This document shows positions 40,610 to 50,783 of a stretch of DNA of 64,000 nt, in pieces (within the stretch, counting starts at the first letter, position 1; each line of letters begins with the position of its first letter). A model generated the notes under the pieces. That model did no database searches. It was not told the DNA's origin and worked only from the letters and a program-made list of their open reading frames with translations. This DNA comes from Formivibrio sp. (lineage in GTDB: Bacteria > Pseudomonadota > Gammaproteobacteria > Burkholderiales > Chitinibacteraceae), in NCBI GenBank assembly GCA_031291275.1, contig JARLJJ010000633.1:24726-88725 (forward strand), in the 5' to 3' direction. The position numbers and the translations under genes are program-made.

Positions 40610-41837
40610 AGCGCAGTGCCTCTGCTGGATTGACCCGGGATGCTTGCCAGCTGGGGAAGAGCGTGGCGGTAAAGGCCAACACCAATGCGATCAGGCCAAT
40701 ACTGGAAACATCCCCCATTAGTACCTGGGATGGCATTTCACTGATCAGATAAACATCGGATGGCAGAAAGCGGGTGCCGAAGAAATGTTCGATTGCGGGG
40801 ACGATGGTGGTCAGGTTTTCTGCAATCAGAACGCCGCTGGCCACCCCCGATAGCGTGCCGATCAGACCGGAGATTGCACCTTGCACCATGAATATTTTCA
40901 TGATCGATCCAGGCGATGCACCTAGCGTGCGCAGGATGGCAATGTCGGCTTGCTTGTCGGTGACGACCATGACCAATGTGGAAACCAGATTGAACGCAGC
41001 GACGGCAACGATCAGGGTCAGAATAATGAACATCATGCGTTTTTCAATTTCCACTGCGCGGAAATAGCTGGGGTTTTCTTGCGTCCAGTCGGAAACATAC
41101 ATGTCTGGCATCTTATCGGTCAGCACATGGGTGATATGACGAGCCATGTCGAGGTCATCCAGTTTGACTCGCACGCCACTGACCATATCGCCCATGCGGA
41201 AAAGCTTTTGCGCATCGGTAATATCCATTAACGCCAGACCGGAATCATAAGGGTAGTACTCGGCGCGGAAGATGCCGGCGACGGTAAATTGCTTCAAGCG
41301 CGGGATCATGCCGGCTGGAGTGACTTGGCCTTGCGGCGTGATCAACGTGACTTTGTCGCCCATATGCACGCCCAGTTCATTGGCAAGCTGCCAGCCCAGA
41401 ATCACTCTGAATTCGCCAGGGACGAGATTGGCCAGTTTGCCGACGACCAGTTTTTGCGCCACTTCGTTGACGCCGCCTTCCTGCGCCGGATCGATGCCGC
41501 GTACCAGTGCGCCTTTCACCTGTTCGCCATTGGTCAGCAGACCCTGACCGTAGACATAGGGTGCCGTGGCAATGACGTGCTCAGTCTGGTGGGCAATGTT
41601 GGCGGTGGATTGCCAATTTTCCAGCGTGCCGGTCGCCCCGGTAATCTGGACATGCGCAGCCATGCCGAGGATGCGACTTCGCACCTCTTCCTGAAAGCCA
41701 TTCATGACCGAAAGGACGATGATCAACGCAGCAACACCGAGGGCGATGCCAATGATAGAGATCATCGAGATAAAGGAAATAAAGCTGTTGCGGCGCTTGG
41801 CACGGATATAGCGCAAGCCGATGAGGAGTTCGTACAT
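40602..41837 (-). CDS. lolC: Lipoprotein-releasing permease LolC/LolE
   Basis: 411 residues; a first TM span (ISFISMISIIGIALGVAALIIVLSV), a large periplasmic domain, and three C-terminal TM spans. VMNGFQEEVRSRILG after TM1 is the LolC/E signature. Only one permease gene is seen next to lolD, as in several betaproteobacteria. Start ATG 41837 begins MYELLIGLRY. Confidence 0.92.
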   Translation of the reverse strand: MYELLIGLRYIRAKRRNSFISFISMISIIGIALGVAALIIVLSVMNGFQEEVRSRILGMAAHVQITGATGTLENWQSTANIAHQTEHVIATAPYVYGQGLLTNGEQVKGALVRGIDPAQEGGVNEVAQKLVVGKLANLVPGEFRVILGWQLANELGVHMGDKVTLITPQGQVTPAGMIPRLKQFTVAGIFRAEYYPYDSGLALMDITDAQKLFRMGDMVSGVRVKLDDLDMARHITHVLTDKMPDMYVSDWTQENPSYFRAVEIEKRMMFIILTLIVAVAAFNLVSTLVMVVTDKQADIAILRTLGASPGSIMKIFMVQGAISGLIGTLSGVASGVLIAENLTTIVPAIEHFFGTRFLPSDVYLISEMPSQVLMGDVSSIGLIALVLAFTATLFPSWQASRVNPAEALRYE

Positions 41838-41964
41838 GATAGGCTTCGGAATGCGAAGCGGGCAGTTTACCACGCAGGATAGATCAACTGCTTTGTTGCG
41901 GCGCATCAAACGATTTTGTTTTAATCTTTCATGTGCAAGGCTTACTCAACGTAGAATAAGTCTC

Positions 41965-42963
41965 ATGCGCTGCCATCTATTGATTCCTCACGCCGTCTGG
42001 CCCAATCAGACTGAATCCGCTGAAGTTACTGTCGGTTTAACACTGCCTGCATTTTCCCTGCTCGCTGGGCGTGGACGATGTGAATTGTTTACACCCATTC
42101 CTGCGCGAGATTGGCAGGGACAGGCGTTTGGTCTGAAAGATTTTCCTGCAGGTCCTTTGACCCTGCTGGCAGCGGATGCTTGTCCGTCTCCTGGCTTCTG
42201 GTTACGAGCCGATCCGGTGCACTTGGCTATCAATCAACGCGGTGCAGAAGTCGCAGATCCTAAAGCCCTGGAAGTGACGGCGGATGAAGCCAAGCAGTTA
42301 ATCGATGCGTTGAATGTGCAGTTCGCGGACGATGGTCTCTTTTTCCTTGCGGCTTCGCCTGACAGTTGGTTGCTGCGATTGCCGGCTGCTCCCGATGCCT
42401 CATTTACCCCGCTGGAATCAGTTTTGGGTCGCAATATGGGTGAATTTTTGCCGCAAGGGCGCGATGCCGGGCGTTGGCACCAACTGATCAATGAAATCCA
42501 GATGATGTTATATGCGCATCCCGTGAACGACAGCCGGGCCGGACAGGGCAGGCCGCTGATTAATAGTCTGTGGCTGTGGGGTGGCGGCGTTTATCCATTG
42601 CCGGAAGTCCAACCCCAGTCGACGAGCCTTATCCATAGCGATGATCCACTGTTAGGTGCTTTAGCCGGGATTGCCGGCGTCAATTGTGTACCTAGTCCTG
42701 GCAGTTTTTCCGGTGTGCATGGCACGGATTCGCTGGTGATACTCGATAATCTGTCCATGCCCGCTTTATGGCGCGATGCGCTGGCTTGGCGTGAAGCCTG
42801 GCTTGGTCTGGAAAGAGACTGGCTTGCCCCCGCATTGGTGCAGCTTCAAAATGGCGGAGTTTCGGAGTTGATCATTACGCTACCCGAAGCCGGCATTAAA
42901 ATAAGCGTCCGTAAACGTGATCTCTGGCGTTTTTGGCGTCGTCGAAGCTTGCCTTGGTCTTAA
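41965..42963 (+). CDS. RpfE-type regulatory protein (COG4255-like)
   Basis: 332 residues: MRCHLLIPHAVWPNQTESAE, ARDWQGQAFG, then GRPLINSLWLWGGGVYP and LDNLSMPALWRDALAWREAW, features of the RpfE-type family, distantly related to phosphoglycerate-mutase-like folds. Function in this lineage is not known. Divergent from lolC and upstream of recJ. Confidence 0.7.
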   Translation: MRCHLLIPHAVWPNQTESAEVTVGLTLPAFSLLAGRGRCELFTPIPARDWQGQAFGLKDFPAGPLTLLAADACPSPGFWLRADPVHLAINQRGAEVADPKALEVTADEAKQLIDALNVQFADDGLFFLAASPDSWLLRLPAAPDASFTPLESVLGRNMGEFLPQGRDAGRWHQLINEIQMMLYAHPVNDSRAGQGRPLINSLWLWGGGVYPLPEVQPQSTSLIHSDDPLLGALAGIAGVNCVPSPGSFSGVHGTDSLVILDNLSMPALWRDALAWREAWLGLERDWLAPALVQLQNGGVSELIITLPEAGIKISVRKRDLWRFWRRRSLPWS

Positions 42964-43012
42964 TATCGAACTCAGACCAGCCATTTCCAAACTCACACTG
43001 ACTTCCTCATAC

Positions 43013-44698
43013 ATGCCCAAAATTCAAATTCGTGCCGTTCCGGATGAACTGCTCACTGCATTGACCGAGGTCGGCTTTTCAGCGCTGGAAGCACGTTTGT
43101 ATGCCGCGCGCGGCATTCGTTCACGCACTGAGCTGGAACATGAGTTCGTCAATCTGTTGCCTTTTGATGCACTTAAAAACATTGGCGCAGCTGCCGTTCG
43201 CCTTGCCGAGGCTATTGCTCGACAAGAGCGAATCTTGATTGTGGGCGATTACGATGCGGATGGTGCGACAGCCACGGCATTGGGAATGCGAGGGCTGGCG
43301 GCTTTTGGCGCCAGAGTGGATTTTTTGGTACCCAACCGGTTTGAATATGGCTATGGCCTGACGCCGGAAATTGTTGCTTTGGCGGCTACTCGCCAACCGG
43401 GTTTGATTCTGACTGTAGATAATGGCATTGCCAGTGTTGAAGGAGTCAATGCCGCGAAATCGCTTGGGATGGATGTGCTGATTACCGATCATCATCTACC
43501 TGGGGATACCTTGCCTGATGCATTGATCGTCAACCCGAACCAGCCCGGCTGTGATTTCCCTTCGAAAAATCTGGCTGGTGTTGGCGTCATGTTTTATGTG
43601 TTGATGGCCTTGCGTGCAGAGTTGCGTCGGCGTGGTGCCTTTGCTGAGCGTCCCGAACCCAATCTCGCCCAATGGCTGGATCTGGTGGCACTGGGTACGG
43701 TTGCCGATGTGGTCAAGCTCGATGCCAATAACCGTATCCTGGTTGAGCAGGGTTTGAAGCGCATGCGCGCTGGTCGTGCCTGCGCCGGGGTGATGGCTTT
43801 GTTTACTGCGGCCGGGCGCAAGTTTGCCAAGGCGGCTTGTTTTGATCTGGGCTTTACGCTGGGGCCGCGTTTGAATGCGGCTGGGCGTCTTGATGACATG
43901 ACACTAGGCATTACCTGTCTGTTGGCAAACAGTGAAGCTGTTGCGCTACCGCTTGCCCAGGAACTAGACCAGATGAATCGCGCACGGCGCGAAATTGAAG
44001 CGGGCATGCGCGACGAAGCTGAAACGATTCTGGCTGGCTTGGAAGTCGATCGGGATTACAGCATCAGCCTGTATCGGGCCGATTGGCACCAAGGCGTCAT
44101 TGGCATTCTGGCTTCGCGTGTAAAAGATAAATTTCATCGACCTACATTGGTATTTGCCGATGGCGGTGATGGATTGATCAAAGGCTCCGGTCGTTCGATA
44201 TCCGGCTTGCACTTGCGTGATGCGCTTGATCTGGTTTCCAAGCGAAAACCCGGTTTGATTCTGCGCTTTGGCGGACATGCGGCTGCGGCAGGGTTGACCC
44301 TGCGTGCCGAGGATTTCACAGTTTTCGCCAGTGCTTTCGAGGCGGTTTGCCGCGAGTGGATGACCGAATCGCATCTGAACCGGATCATTGAAACCGATGG
44401 TGAATTGCCATCCGGGTCTTTTGCGCTGGAAGTAGCCGAAAAGCTGGAACGGCAAGTTTGGGGGCAGGATTTTCCCCCTCCCTTGTTTCAGGGCCAATTC
44501 CGCGTGGTTGAGCAGCGCGTGGTCGGTGAGCGTCATCTGAAACTGAAACTGGCCAATGCCGACGGCCTTGTCCTCGATGCCATGCGTTTTCAGTCTGCCG
44601 AACCCTTGCCGGCAAGCATTTCTGCTGTATTCAAGATGAGTGTTAATGAGTTCAGGGATGAACGTATTCTGCAATTGCAGATCGAATATTGTGAATGA
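43013..44698 (+). CDS. recJ: Single-stranded-DNA exonuclease RecJ
   Basis: 561 residues. DHH motifs: IVGDYDADGATATAL, TVDNGIAS, ITDHHLPGD, then GTVADVVKLD and a C-terminal DHHA1 GSGRSISGLHLRDAL, FGGHAAAAGLTL. 5'-3' exonuclease of RecFOR repair and mismatch repair. ATG 43013 begins MPKIQIRAVP. Its stop overlaps the frame of the macrodomain gene. Confidence 0.95.
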   Translation: MPKIQIRAVPDELLTALTEVGFSALEARLYAARGIRSRTELEHEFVNLLPFDALKNIGAAAVRLAEAIARQERILIVGDYDADGATATALGMRGLAAFGARVDFLVPNRFEYGYGLTPEIVALAATRQPGLILTVDNGIASVEGVNAAKSLGMDVLITDHHLPGDTLPDALIVNPNQPGCDFPSKNLAGVGVMFYVLMALRAELRRRGAFAERPEPNLAQWLDLVALGTVADVVKLDANNRILVEQGLKRMRAGRACAGVMALFTAAGRKFAKAACFDLGFTLGPRLNAAGRLDDMTLGITCLLANSEAVALPLAQELDQMNRARREIEAGMRDEAETILAGLEVDRDYSISLYRADWHQGVIGILASRVKDKFHRPTLVFADGGDGLIKGSGRSISGLHLRDALDLVSKRKPGLILRFGGHAAAAGLTLRAEDFTVFASAFEAVCREWMTESHLNRIIETDGELPSGSFALEVAEKLERQVWGQDFPPPLFQGQFRVVEQRVVGERHLKLKLANADGLVLDAMRFQSAEPLPASISAVFKMSVNEFRDERILQLQIEYCE

Positions 44699-44727
44699 GC
44701 CGCACGGTTTGTTCGGGGGTAACTGAT

Positions 44728-45237
44728 ATGAGCGCGATCCTGAGTTGTGTCCAAGGCGATCTGTTGATGCAGGCTGATTGCGATGCCATTGTTAATGCGG
44801 CAAACACAGCCTTGTTGCCAGGGGCCGGGGTATGTGGGCGAATTCACTCGGCGGCAGGACCAGAGCTAGCCGCGTACTGTGCCCAATTGGGTGGGGTTGC
44901 AGTTGGCGGCGCCGTGGCTACGCCGGGTTTTGCGTTATCTCAAGCCTGGGTAATACATGCTTGTGGCCCGCGTTATGGCTTTGATCACCCAGAAGCGGCT
45001 TTGCTCGCCAGTGCGTACCAGAATGCCTTGTTTTTGGCTGAAAAGAAGGAAGTATCACGCATCGCGTTCCCCGCAATTTCAACCGGGGTGTATGGTTATC
45101 CGATGCAAAATGCTGCCCATGTTGCCATTGAAGCTATCCGGGCCGAATTGCCGGATTTGCATGTGGTTAAAGAAGTGCGGTTGGTTTTGTATGATGCGGT
45201 GGCTTACCAGGTATTCAGGGATGCGCTGCTTCAATGA
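44728..45237 (+). CDS. Macrodomain protein (ADP-ribose-binding, possible deacetylase)
   Basis: 169 residues: CDAIVNAANTALLPGAGVCG, CGPRYG, IAFPAISTGVYGYPMQNAA, the core ADP-ribose pocket. Family members remove O-acetyl groups from ADP-ribose or mono-ADP-ribose from proteins. The usual GGGVAGAIH is here GAGVCGRIH. ATG 44728 chosen over the recJ-overlapping start. Terminator follows. Confidence 0.85.
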   Translation: MSAILSCVQGDLLMQADCDAIVNAANTALLPGAGVCGRIHSAAGPELAAYCAQLGGVAVGGAVATPGFALSQAWVIHACGPRYGFDHPEAALLASAYQNALFLAEKKEVSRIAFPAISTGVYGYPMQNAAHVAIEAIRAELPDLHVVKEVRLVLYDAVAYQVFRDALLQ

Positions 45238-45284
45238 TGGCTGTGGGTGGGTCGCCTTACAAACAGTGATTCTCACGATGGTTA

Positions 45285-45322
45285 AAACAAAACGGGCACG
45301 ATACTCTGTGCCCGTTTTGTTT
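45285..45322. terminator. Bidirectional terminator between macrodomain and phasin genes
   Basis: AAACAAAACGGGCAC and GTGCCCGTTTTGTTT arms form a strong stem with A/T tracts on both sides. Confidence 0.85.
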
Positions 45323-45339
45323 GCCTGACGAGGAGGGAA

Positions 45340-45906
45340 TCAGGCAGAGATCGTCGATCCATTGCTTTTGCGGGCGGCCGTCTTGACGGCGTCTGCCGTG
45401 GCGGTAGTGGCTGCCTTGACCGATGCATCGGCAAAGTCGGCAACTTGCTTGGCGGCTTTGGTCATGCTGTCTACGGCGGCTGCGGTGGCTTGTACCGTCG
45501 ATTTCATGGCGGCCACGGCAACATCTGAGCCGGCCGGGGCCGATTTCACAAAGCGATCCAGACCAGAAACCACGTTTTTGTTGAAAGCTGTTGAGCGTTC
45601 TTCAATCAGTTGCGACAACTCGTTTTGTGCTTGAGAGACAATGCCATACATGCTGCGCGAGTAGGCAACGGCGTTATCCATGGCGGCTTCGGAAAGTTCT
45701 TGGCGCAGAGCCAGTCCACCCTGAACATCCTTGATGCCCACGGTTGCCTTGGCTGCGCGAGCACTTTCTTCAAGGGCGCTTTTCGTGGTATCAACTTGAA
45801 GCTTGACCAAGCGTTCGGTTGAATCAAGGGAAATGCGGGCGAAGCGCATTGCGGTTTCGATTTGTTCGGTAGCAAAATCGGCAAATTGTTGTTGAGCGTT
45901 AGTCAT
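45340..45906 (-). CDS. phaP: Phasin (PHA granule-associated protein)
   Basis: 188 residues beginning MTNAQQQFADFATEQIETAM and ending in an Ala/Lys-rich segment (AADSMTKAAKQ-type repeats). Phasin_2 family proteins coat polyhydroxyalkanoate granules. ATG 45906 with a GAG-type SD; the longer open frame crosses phaR and is rejected. Divergent from phaR with a likely operator between. Confidence 0.85.
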   Translation of the reverse strand: MTNAQQQFADFATEQIETAMRFARISLDSTERLVKLQVDTTKSALEESARAAKATVGIKDVQGGLALRQELSEAAMDNAVAYSRSMYGIVSQAQNELSQLIEERSTAFNKNVVSGLDRFVKSAPAGSDVAVAAMKSTVQATAAAVDSMTKAAKQVADFADASVKAATTATADAVKTAARKSNGSTISA

Positions 45907-46024
45907 TTGAATTCTCCTGTTACGGGTAAATGTCGGGCTGCACCTGCCGGATTGTGGCAAAATGCTGCTATGCACAAACCTTGAATTCATTCTGGTCGTG
46001 GCTAGTTTAAAAGTCAATAATTTT

Positions 46025-46049
46025 TTGTGCGTTGCAACAAAAGTATAAT
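46025..46049 (+). promoter_or_regulatory. Candidate PhaR operator and promoter
   Basis: TTGTGCGTTGCAACAA (46025-46040), a TGC-rich near-palindrome of the kind reported at PhaR-regulated phaP promoters, followed by TATAAT (46044-46049). Lies between phaP and phaR; inferred. Confidence 0.45.
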
Positions 46050-46116
46050 TTAGCCTGTTTTCATCTGCCCGGACATCCCGTGCTATAACAAAATTATCAT
46101 GTTTTGGATCCTTGCC

Positions 46117-46746
46117 ATGAATGCTGAAAAACGTGTCATCAAGAAGTACCCCAACCGTCGTCTGTACGATACTTCTACCAGCAGCTACATCACATTGGCC
46201 GATGTGAAACAACTGGTACTCAGCAGCGTGGATATTCAAGTGTTGGATGCACGCTCTGGCGAAGACCTTACCCGTAGCGTGCTGATGCAGATCATCATGG
46301 ACGAGGAAGCTGGTGCTATGCCGATGTTCTCGCATGATGCCTTGACCCAGATGATCCGTTTTTATGGCAATGCCATGCAGGGATTGATGGGTAATTTTCT
46401 GGATAAGAACCTGCATCTGTTCATGGAAATGCAGGGGAAAGCGAGTGAGCAAGCCGAATCTGTGTTGAAGGGCGACGCTACGAACTTTGCCAATCCGGGT
46501 CTGTGGGGCGATTTCATGAAATACCAAGGACCCGCATTGCAAAAAATGATGGGTGATTATCTGGAAAGTGGCGCCAGCATGTTCATGCAGATGCAGCAAC
46601 AAATGAATGAGCGAGCCAGTGGCGCATTTGATGCCGAAACAGACATGCCGGCTGAATCCGTGCAAGAAAGCGCAGCCGCGCCTGCTGAGCCTGCCCCGGC
46701 GGCATCGCGTGCCAAGACAACGCGCAAACCAGCTACCAAGTCTTAA
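46117..46746 (+). CDS. phaR: Polyhydroxyalkanoate synthesis repressor PhaR
   Basis: 209 residues: RVIKKYPNRRLYDTSTSSYI, the PhaR N-terminal DNA-binding signature, then LADVKQLVLSSVDIQVLDARSG and the PHB-binding repeat region. PhaR represses phasin and itself until PHA granules titrate it. ATG 46117 (MNAEKRVIKK) preferred over 46099. Confidence 0.93.
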   Translation: MNAEKRVIKKYPNRRLYDTSTSSYITLADVKQLVLSSVDIQVLDARSGEDLTRSVLMQIIMDEEAGAMPMFSHDALTQMIRFYGNAMQGLMGNFLDKNLHLFMEMQGKASEQAESVLKGDATNFANPGLWGDFMKYQGPALQKMMGDYLESGASMFMQMQQQMNERASGAFDAETDMPAESVQESAAAPAEPAPAASRAKTTRKPATKS

Positions 46747-46852
46747 TGGCTTGATTTAGAATCTCATCCGGTTCTGATGGGCATGCCCTGCGGCATGCCC
46801 ATTTTGTTTTTGCACCACTGCCTGGAGTCAGTGGTTGCCCCGGAGAATAGTT

Positions 46853-48196
46853 ATGCCTGTTACCCCCAAAGTCGGATTCGTCAGCCTTGGATGCCCGAAG
46901 GCTGCCTCGGATTCCGAACAGATTCTCACCCAGTTGCGCGCTGAGGGTTACTTGATTTCCAAGACCTACGACGATGCCGATCTGGTCGTGGTCAACACCT
47001 GCGGTTTTATCGACAGCGCCGTGCAGGAATCGCTGGATGCGATCGGCGAGGCGCTCAAGGAAAACGGCAAGGTCATCGTGACCGGTTGCCTGGGTGCACG
47101 TGGCGACATGGTGCAGCAGGCGCATCCCAAGGTACTGGCCGTGACTGGCCCGCACGCCAAGGACGAGGTAATGACGCATGTGCACGAGTACTTGCCCAAG
47201 CCACACGATCCGTTCGTCGATCTGGTTCCGCCTGCCGGCATACGCCTCACGCCCAGGCACTTTGCCTATCTGAAGATTTCCGAAGGCTGCAACCATCGTT
47301 GCACCTTCTGCATCATTCCCTCCTTGCGCGGCGATCTGGTTTCTCGTCCGGCCAACGATGTGCTGCGCGAGGCTGAACTCTTGGCCCAATCGGGTGTGAA
47401 GGAGCTGCTGGTAATCTCGCAGGACACCAGCGCCTATGGCGTCGATGTGAAATACCGCACCGCTTTCCACAACGGACGTCCGGTCAAGACACGCATGACC
47501 GAACTGGTAACCGAGCTTGCCAAGCTGGGCCTGTGGGTGCGTCTGCACTACGTTTACCCCTATCCGCATGTGGACGAAGTCATCCCGCTGATGGCGGAAG
47601 GCAAACTGCTGCCGTATCTGGATATCCCGTTCCAGCACGCCAGTCCGCGCATCCTCAGGTTGATGAAGCGCCCCGGCGATGCCGAGAACGTGCTGGCGCG
47701 CATTCATAAGTGGCGCGAAATCTGTCCGGAGATCGTGCTGCGCTCGACTTTCATCGTCGGCTTTCCTGGCGAAACCGAGGCCGAGTTTGAAGAGTTGCTG
47801 GCTTTTCTTGACCAGGCCGAGCTCGACCGTGTGGGTTGTTTCGCGTACTCACCGGTCGAGGGCGCCAAGGCCAATGAATTGCCCGATCCGGTGCCGGAAG
47901 AAATCAAGGAAGACCGCCGCCGCCGCTTCATGGAAAAACAGGCGCAGATCAGCGCGCGCAAACTTGCACGCCGGGTCGGCCAGGAATTGACGGTGCTGGT
48001 AGATGCGGTGAATCCGGTGATCAAGTTCGGCAAGCAGATGGGTACGCAAGTGCTGGCGCGCAGCTATGCCGATGCCCCGGAAATCGATGGGGTCGTGCGC
48101 TTCAAGGCCGGTAGCGGTCGAGTTTGTGTAGGCGATTTCGTGAAAGTGCGTATTATTGGCGCCTCTGATCATGATCTGGATGCGGAACTCCTTTGA
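46853..48196 (+). CDS. rimO: Ribosomal protein uS12 methylthiotransferase RimO
   Basis: 447 residues: [18 protein letters not shown] with Cys, [25 protein letters not shown] (three cluster Cys in the UPF0004 domain), and radical [23 protein letters not shown] domain closes. Adds methylthio to Asp88 of S12. GTSA ATG 46853; the stop overlaps tcdA's start. Confidence 0.95.
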   Translation: MPVTPKVGFVSLGCPKAASDSEQILTQLRAEGYLISKTYDDADLVVVNTCGFIDSAVQESLDAIGEALKENGKVIVTGCLGARGDMVQQAHPKVLAVTGPHAKDEVMTHVHEYLPKPHDPFVDLVPPAGIRLTPRHFAYLKISEGCNHRCTFCIIPSLRGDLVSRPANDVLREAELLAQSGVKELLVISQDTSAYGVDVKYRTAFHNGRPVKTRMTELVTELAKLGLWVRLHYVYPYPHVDEVIPLMAEGKLLPYLDIPFQHASPRILRLMKRPGDAENVLARIHKWREICPEIVLRSTFIVGFPGETEAEFEELLAFLDQAELDRVGCFAYSPVEGAKANELPDPVPEEIKEDRRRRFMEKQAQISARKLARRVGQELTVLVDAVNPVIKFGKQMGTQVLARSYADAPEIDGVVRFKAGSGRVCVGDFVKVRIIGASDHDLDAELL

Positions 48197-48981
48197 TGCT
48201 GGATGATAGTTTTGAACGTCGTTTTGGGGGAATTGCCCGTCTGTATGGCCGGGCGGCGCTGACGCATTTTCGCGCGGCGCATGTCTGCGTGATCGGGGTG
48301 GGCGGGGTGGGTTCCTGGGCGGCGGAAGCGCTCGCGCGTTCGGCTATCGGCCATATCACGCTGATCGATCTTGACGATATCTGTGTATCCAATACCAACC
48401 GCCAGTTGCCGGCGCATGACGGCAACTTTGGTCGCATGAAAGTAGTTGCGCTGGCTGAACGCATTCGCGTGATCAATCCGGATTGCCGCGTGAACATGAT
48501 CGAGGATTTCATTGCACCGGAAAATTTTGATGAATATCTGAATCATGGTTACGACTATGTGATCGATGCCATCGACAGCGTCAAGACCAAAGCTGCGTTG
48601 ATCGCTGCCTGCAAGGCACGCAAGTTACCCATTCTCATGGCCGGCGGCGCGGGCGGCCAGACCGATCCAACACAGATCAAGGTCGACGATCTGGCACGAA
48701 CCACGCAAGATCCCTTGGCATCCAAGGTTCGCGCCAGTTTGCGCCGAGATTATGGCTTTCCACGTGGCGATAAAAAAATGGGTGTGGATTGTGTCTATTC
48801 GACTGAAACACTGGTCTATCCCCAAGCTGATGGCAGTGTCTGTGCCCAGAAACCACAGGGTGAGGGCGCTGTGCGACTCGATTGCGCGGGTGGTTTTGGC
48901 GCCTCGGTTTGCGTAACGGGTACCTTCGGTTTTGCTGCCGCAGCGCATGTATTACGGGCGTTGGCCCGAAAAGTTGCCTGA
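48196..48981 (+). CDS. tcdA: tRNA threonylcarbamoyladenosine dehydratase TcdA
   Basis: 261 residues: RFGGIARLYGRAALTHF, VCVIGVGGVGSWAAEALARS (nucleotide-binding E1-like loop), LIDLDDICVSNTNRQLPA, and GVDCVYSTETLVYP. It makes ct6A from t6A in tRNA. Overlaps rimO before and the glycosyltransferase after. Confidence 0.92.
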   Translation: MLDDSFERRFGGIARLYGRAALTHFRAAHVCVIGVGGVGSWAAEALARSAIGHITLIDLDDICVSNTNRQLPAHDGNFGRMKVVALAERIRVINPDCRVNMIEDFIAPENFDEYLNHGYDYVIDAIDSVKTKAALIAACKARKLPILMAGGAGGQTDPTQIKVDDLARTTQDPLASKVRASLRRDYGFPRGDKKMGVDCVYSTETLVYPQADGSVCAQKPQGEGAVRLDCAGGFGASVCVTGTFGFAAAAHVLRALARKVA

Positions 48982-50600
48982 TGATGGATGTACGTTCAGA
49001 TCGTCAGTTGCCATTCTGGATTTTCTTGCTGATCGTGCTGTGCTGGCTGTTGCCTGGCCTGCTTGGCCATGAGCCTTGGAAGCCGGATGAAGCCTATTCC
49101 TTTGGCCTGATTCGCCATATTGCGGCTAGCGGGGATTGGGTGGTGCCGACCTTGGCGGGCGAACCCTTCATGGAAAAACCGCCGCTATATTTCATCGTGG
49201 CGGCAGGATTTCTCAAATTATTGGGCGGTATCTTCAATCCGCCCGATGCTGCACGCCTGGCCTCCGGATTTTTTCTGATCCTGACTTTTATTCCCGTTGC
49301 GCTGGCAGCACGTGAGCTGCATGGTCGTGGGTTTGGCCGTTGGGCAGTATTGGCATTGCTCGGATGTCTGGGTCTGGCTGTCCGTGCTCATCAGATGATT
49401 ACGGATACTGCCTTGTTGGCTGGCATGGCTTGGGGTATCTATGGCTATATTCTGGGTTTGCGCCGGGTTATACCCGGGGCGCTGGCGCTGGGTTTTGGCG
49501 CGGCGGCAGCCTTTCTGGCCAAAGGTTTGCTCGGCCCTGGCTTGCTTGGCATCTGCGGCATCCTATTGCCGGTAATTGTGCGTTCCTGCCGTACTCTACG
49601 CTACGCCCGATTTCTGTCGATTGCGCTGCTTGTTTCGCTCCCACTTCCTTTGTTGTGGATGGGCACCTTGTATGCGCGCTCGCCAGAACTGTTTCGCACC
49701 TGGTTCTGGGTGAATAATTTTGGTCGTTTCAACGGTACTGCCGGTCTTGGACCGCGTTCTGCCGGGCATTGGTTTTATCTGACATTATTGCCTTGGTATG
49801 CCTTGCCGGCATTGCCGATGGCTTTTGTAGCCCTCTGGCGGCAACGTGGTGTATTGCCAGAAATCTGGTCTATCCCACTGACCATTTTTACAGTCAGTCT
49901 GGTTGTATTGAGCAGTGCCGCGGATGCTCGTGAATTGTATGCCTTACCACTTTTGCCCGGATTAGCCATCCTTGCTCCCGGGGCGCTGCGTTTCGAGCAG
50001 CCGCCTTCAGCGAAATGGCGCTTTGCACTGCAAGTCCTTTTTGGTCTGCTGGCATTGGTTTTATGGATTGCAGGATTGGCATTGGCCTGGGGATACCCGG
50101 AGCCAATCTGGACGCGGTTTGAAGCAAGTGCGCCGGGCCTGCACCCGCATGGCTCGCTGTTCATTCTTGCGTTGGCGCTGATCATTACATTGTCGCTGGG
50201 CTGGGTATTGATCCGTGCAAAAATGGCTTGCCATCGTCCGCTGATTGCTTGGTGTGCCGGTTTTAGCTTGTGCTGGGGGCTGGCGATGATCCTGGGTATG
50301 CCCTTTCTGGATTACACCAAACGCTATTCCGATCCCTTTACCCAGTTGAAACACTATCTTCCGCAGTCTGGCTGCGTATCGAGCGTTCACTTGGGCGAAC
50401 CGCAGCGTGCATTGCTGGAATACTACGCGGCACTTCAAACGCTGCGCGTTGAAGTTGATCCCCAGGCGAAACAGTGTCGATTTATGCTGGTTGAGACTGA
50501 ATCCGGGAAAGGGGGAATTCATCCGGATGGTGAACTGCTTTGGAGCGGACATCGTGCCGGAGACCATCGGGAGCGCTATGAGCTCTACCGCTTGCATTAA
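48981..50600 (+). CDS. ArnT-like glycosyltransferase (GT83-type), membrane protein
   Basis: 539 residues with about 11-12 transmembrane spans. First loop HEPWKPDEAYSFGLIRHI with the PMT/ArnT-type Asp-Glu, and GEPFMEKPPLYF. Family members move sugars (for example L-Ara4N) from polyprenyl carriers to lipid A. Substrate unknown here. Its start overlaps the tcdA stop. Confidence 0.8.
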   Translation: MMDVRSDRQLPFWIFLLIVLCWLLPGLLGHEPWKPDEAYSFGLIRHIAASGDWVVPTLAGEPFMEKPPLYFIVAAGFLKLLGGIFNPPDAARLASGFFLILTFIPVALAARELHGRGFGRWAVLALLGCLGLAVRAHQMITDTALLAGMAWGIYGYILGLRRVIPGALALGFGAAAAFLAKGLLGPGLLGICGILLPVIVRSCRTLRYARFLSIALLVSLPLPLLWMGTLYARSPELFRTWFWVNNFGRFNGTAGLGPRSAGHWFYLTLLPWYALPALPMAFVALWRQRGVLPEIWSIPLTIFTVSLVVLSSAADARELYALPLLPGLAILAPGALRFEQPPSAKWRFALQVLFGLLALVLWIAGLALAWGYPEPIWTRFEASAPGLHPHGSLFILALALIITLSLGWVLIRAKMACHRPLIAWCAGFSLCWGLAMILGMPFLDYTKRYSDPFTQLKHYLPQSGCVSSVHLGEPQRALLEYYAALQTLRVEVDPQAKQCRFMLVETESGKGGIHPDGELLWSGHRAGDHRERYELYRLH

Positions 50601-50783
50601 CGTTTCGTTTGTCGATAGTCCTGGCGAATTCTGAACCGTGTTGACCCCTTTATGAGTTCGTAGTCGAGTATTCGCTGCCTTGTTGGCCAAAAAAACGTTG
50701 TCCCATTATGTGTGAGTTTCCGCCATCCAGTGCAATGCGGATGGCGGATTCGTTGATGGAGAACGGAAACGATGGCGGAAATA

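Noticed and set aside
45907..46665. Extension of the phasin frame to 441 codons
   Set aside because: Runs antisense through phaR and the promoter region; the phasin begins at 45906.
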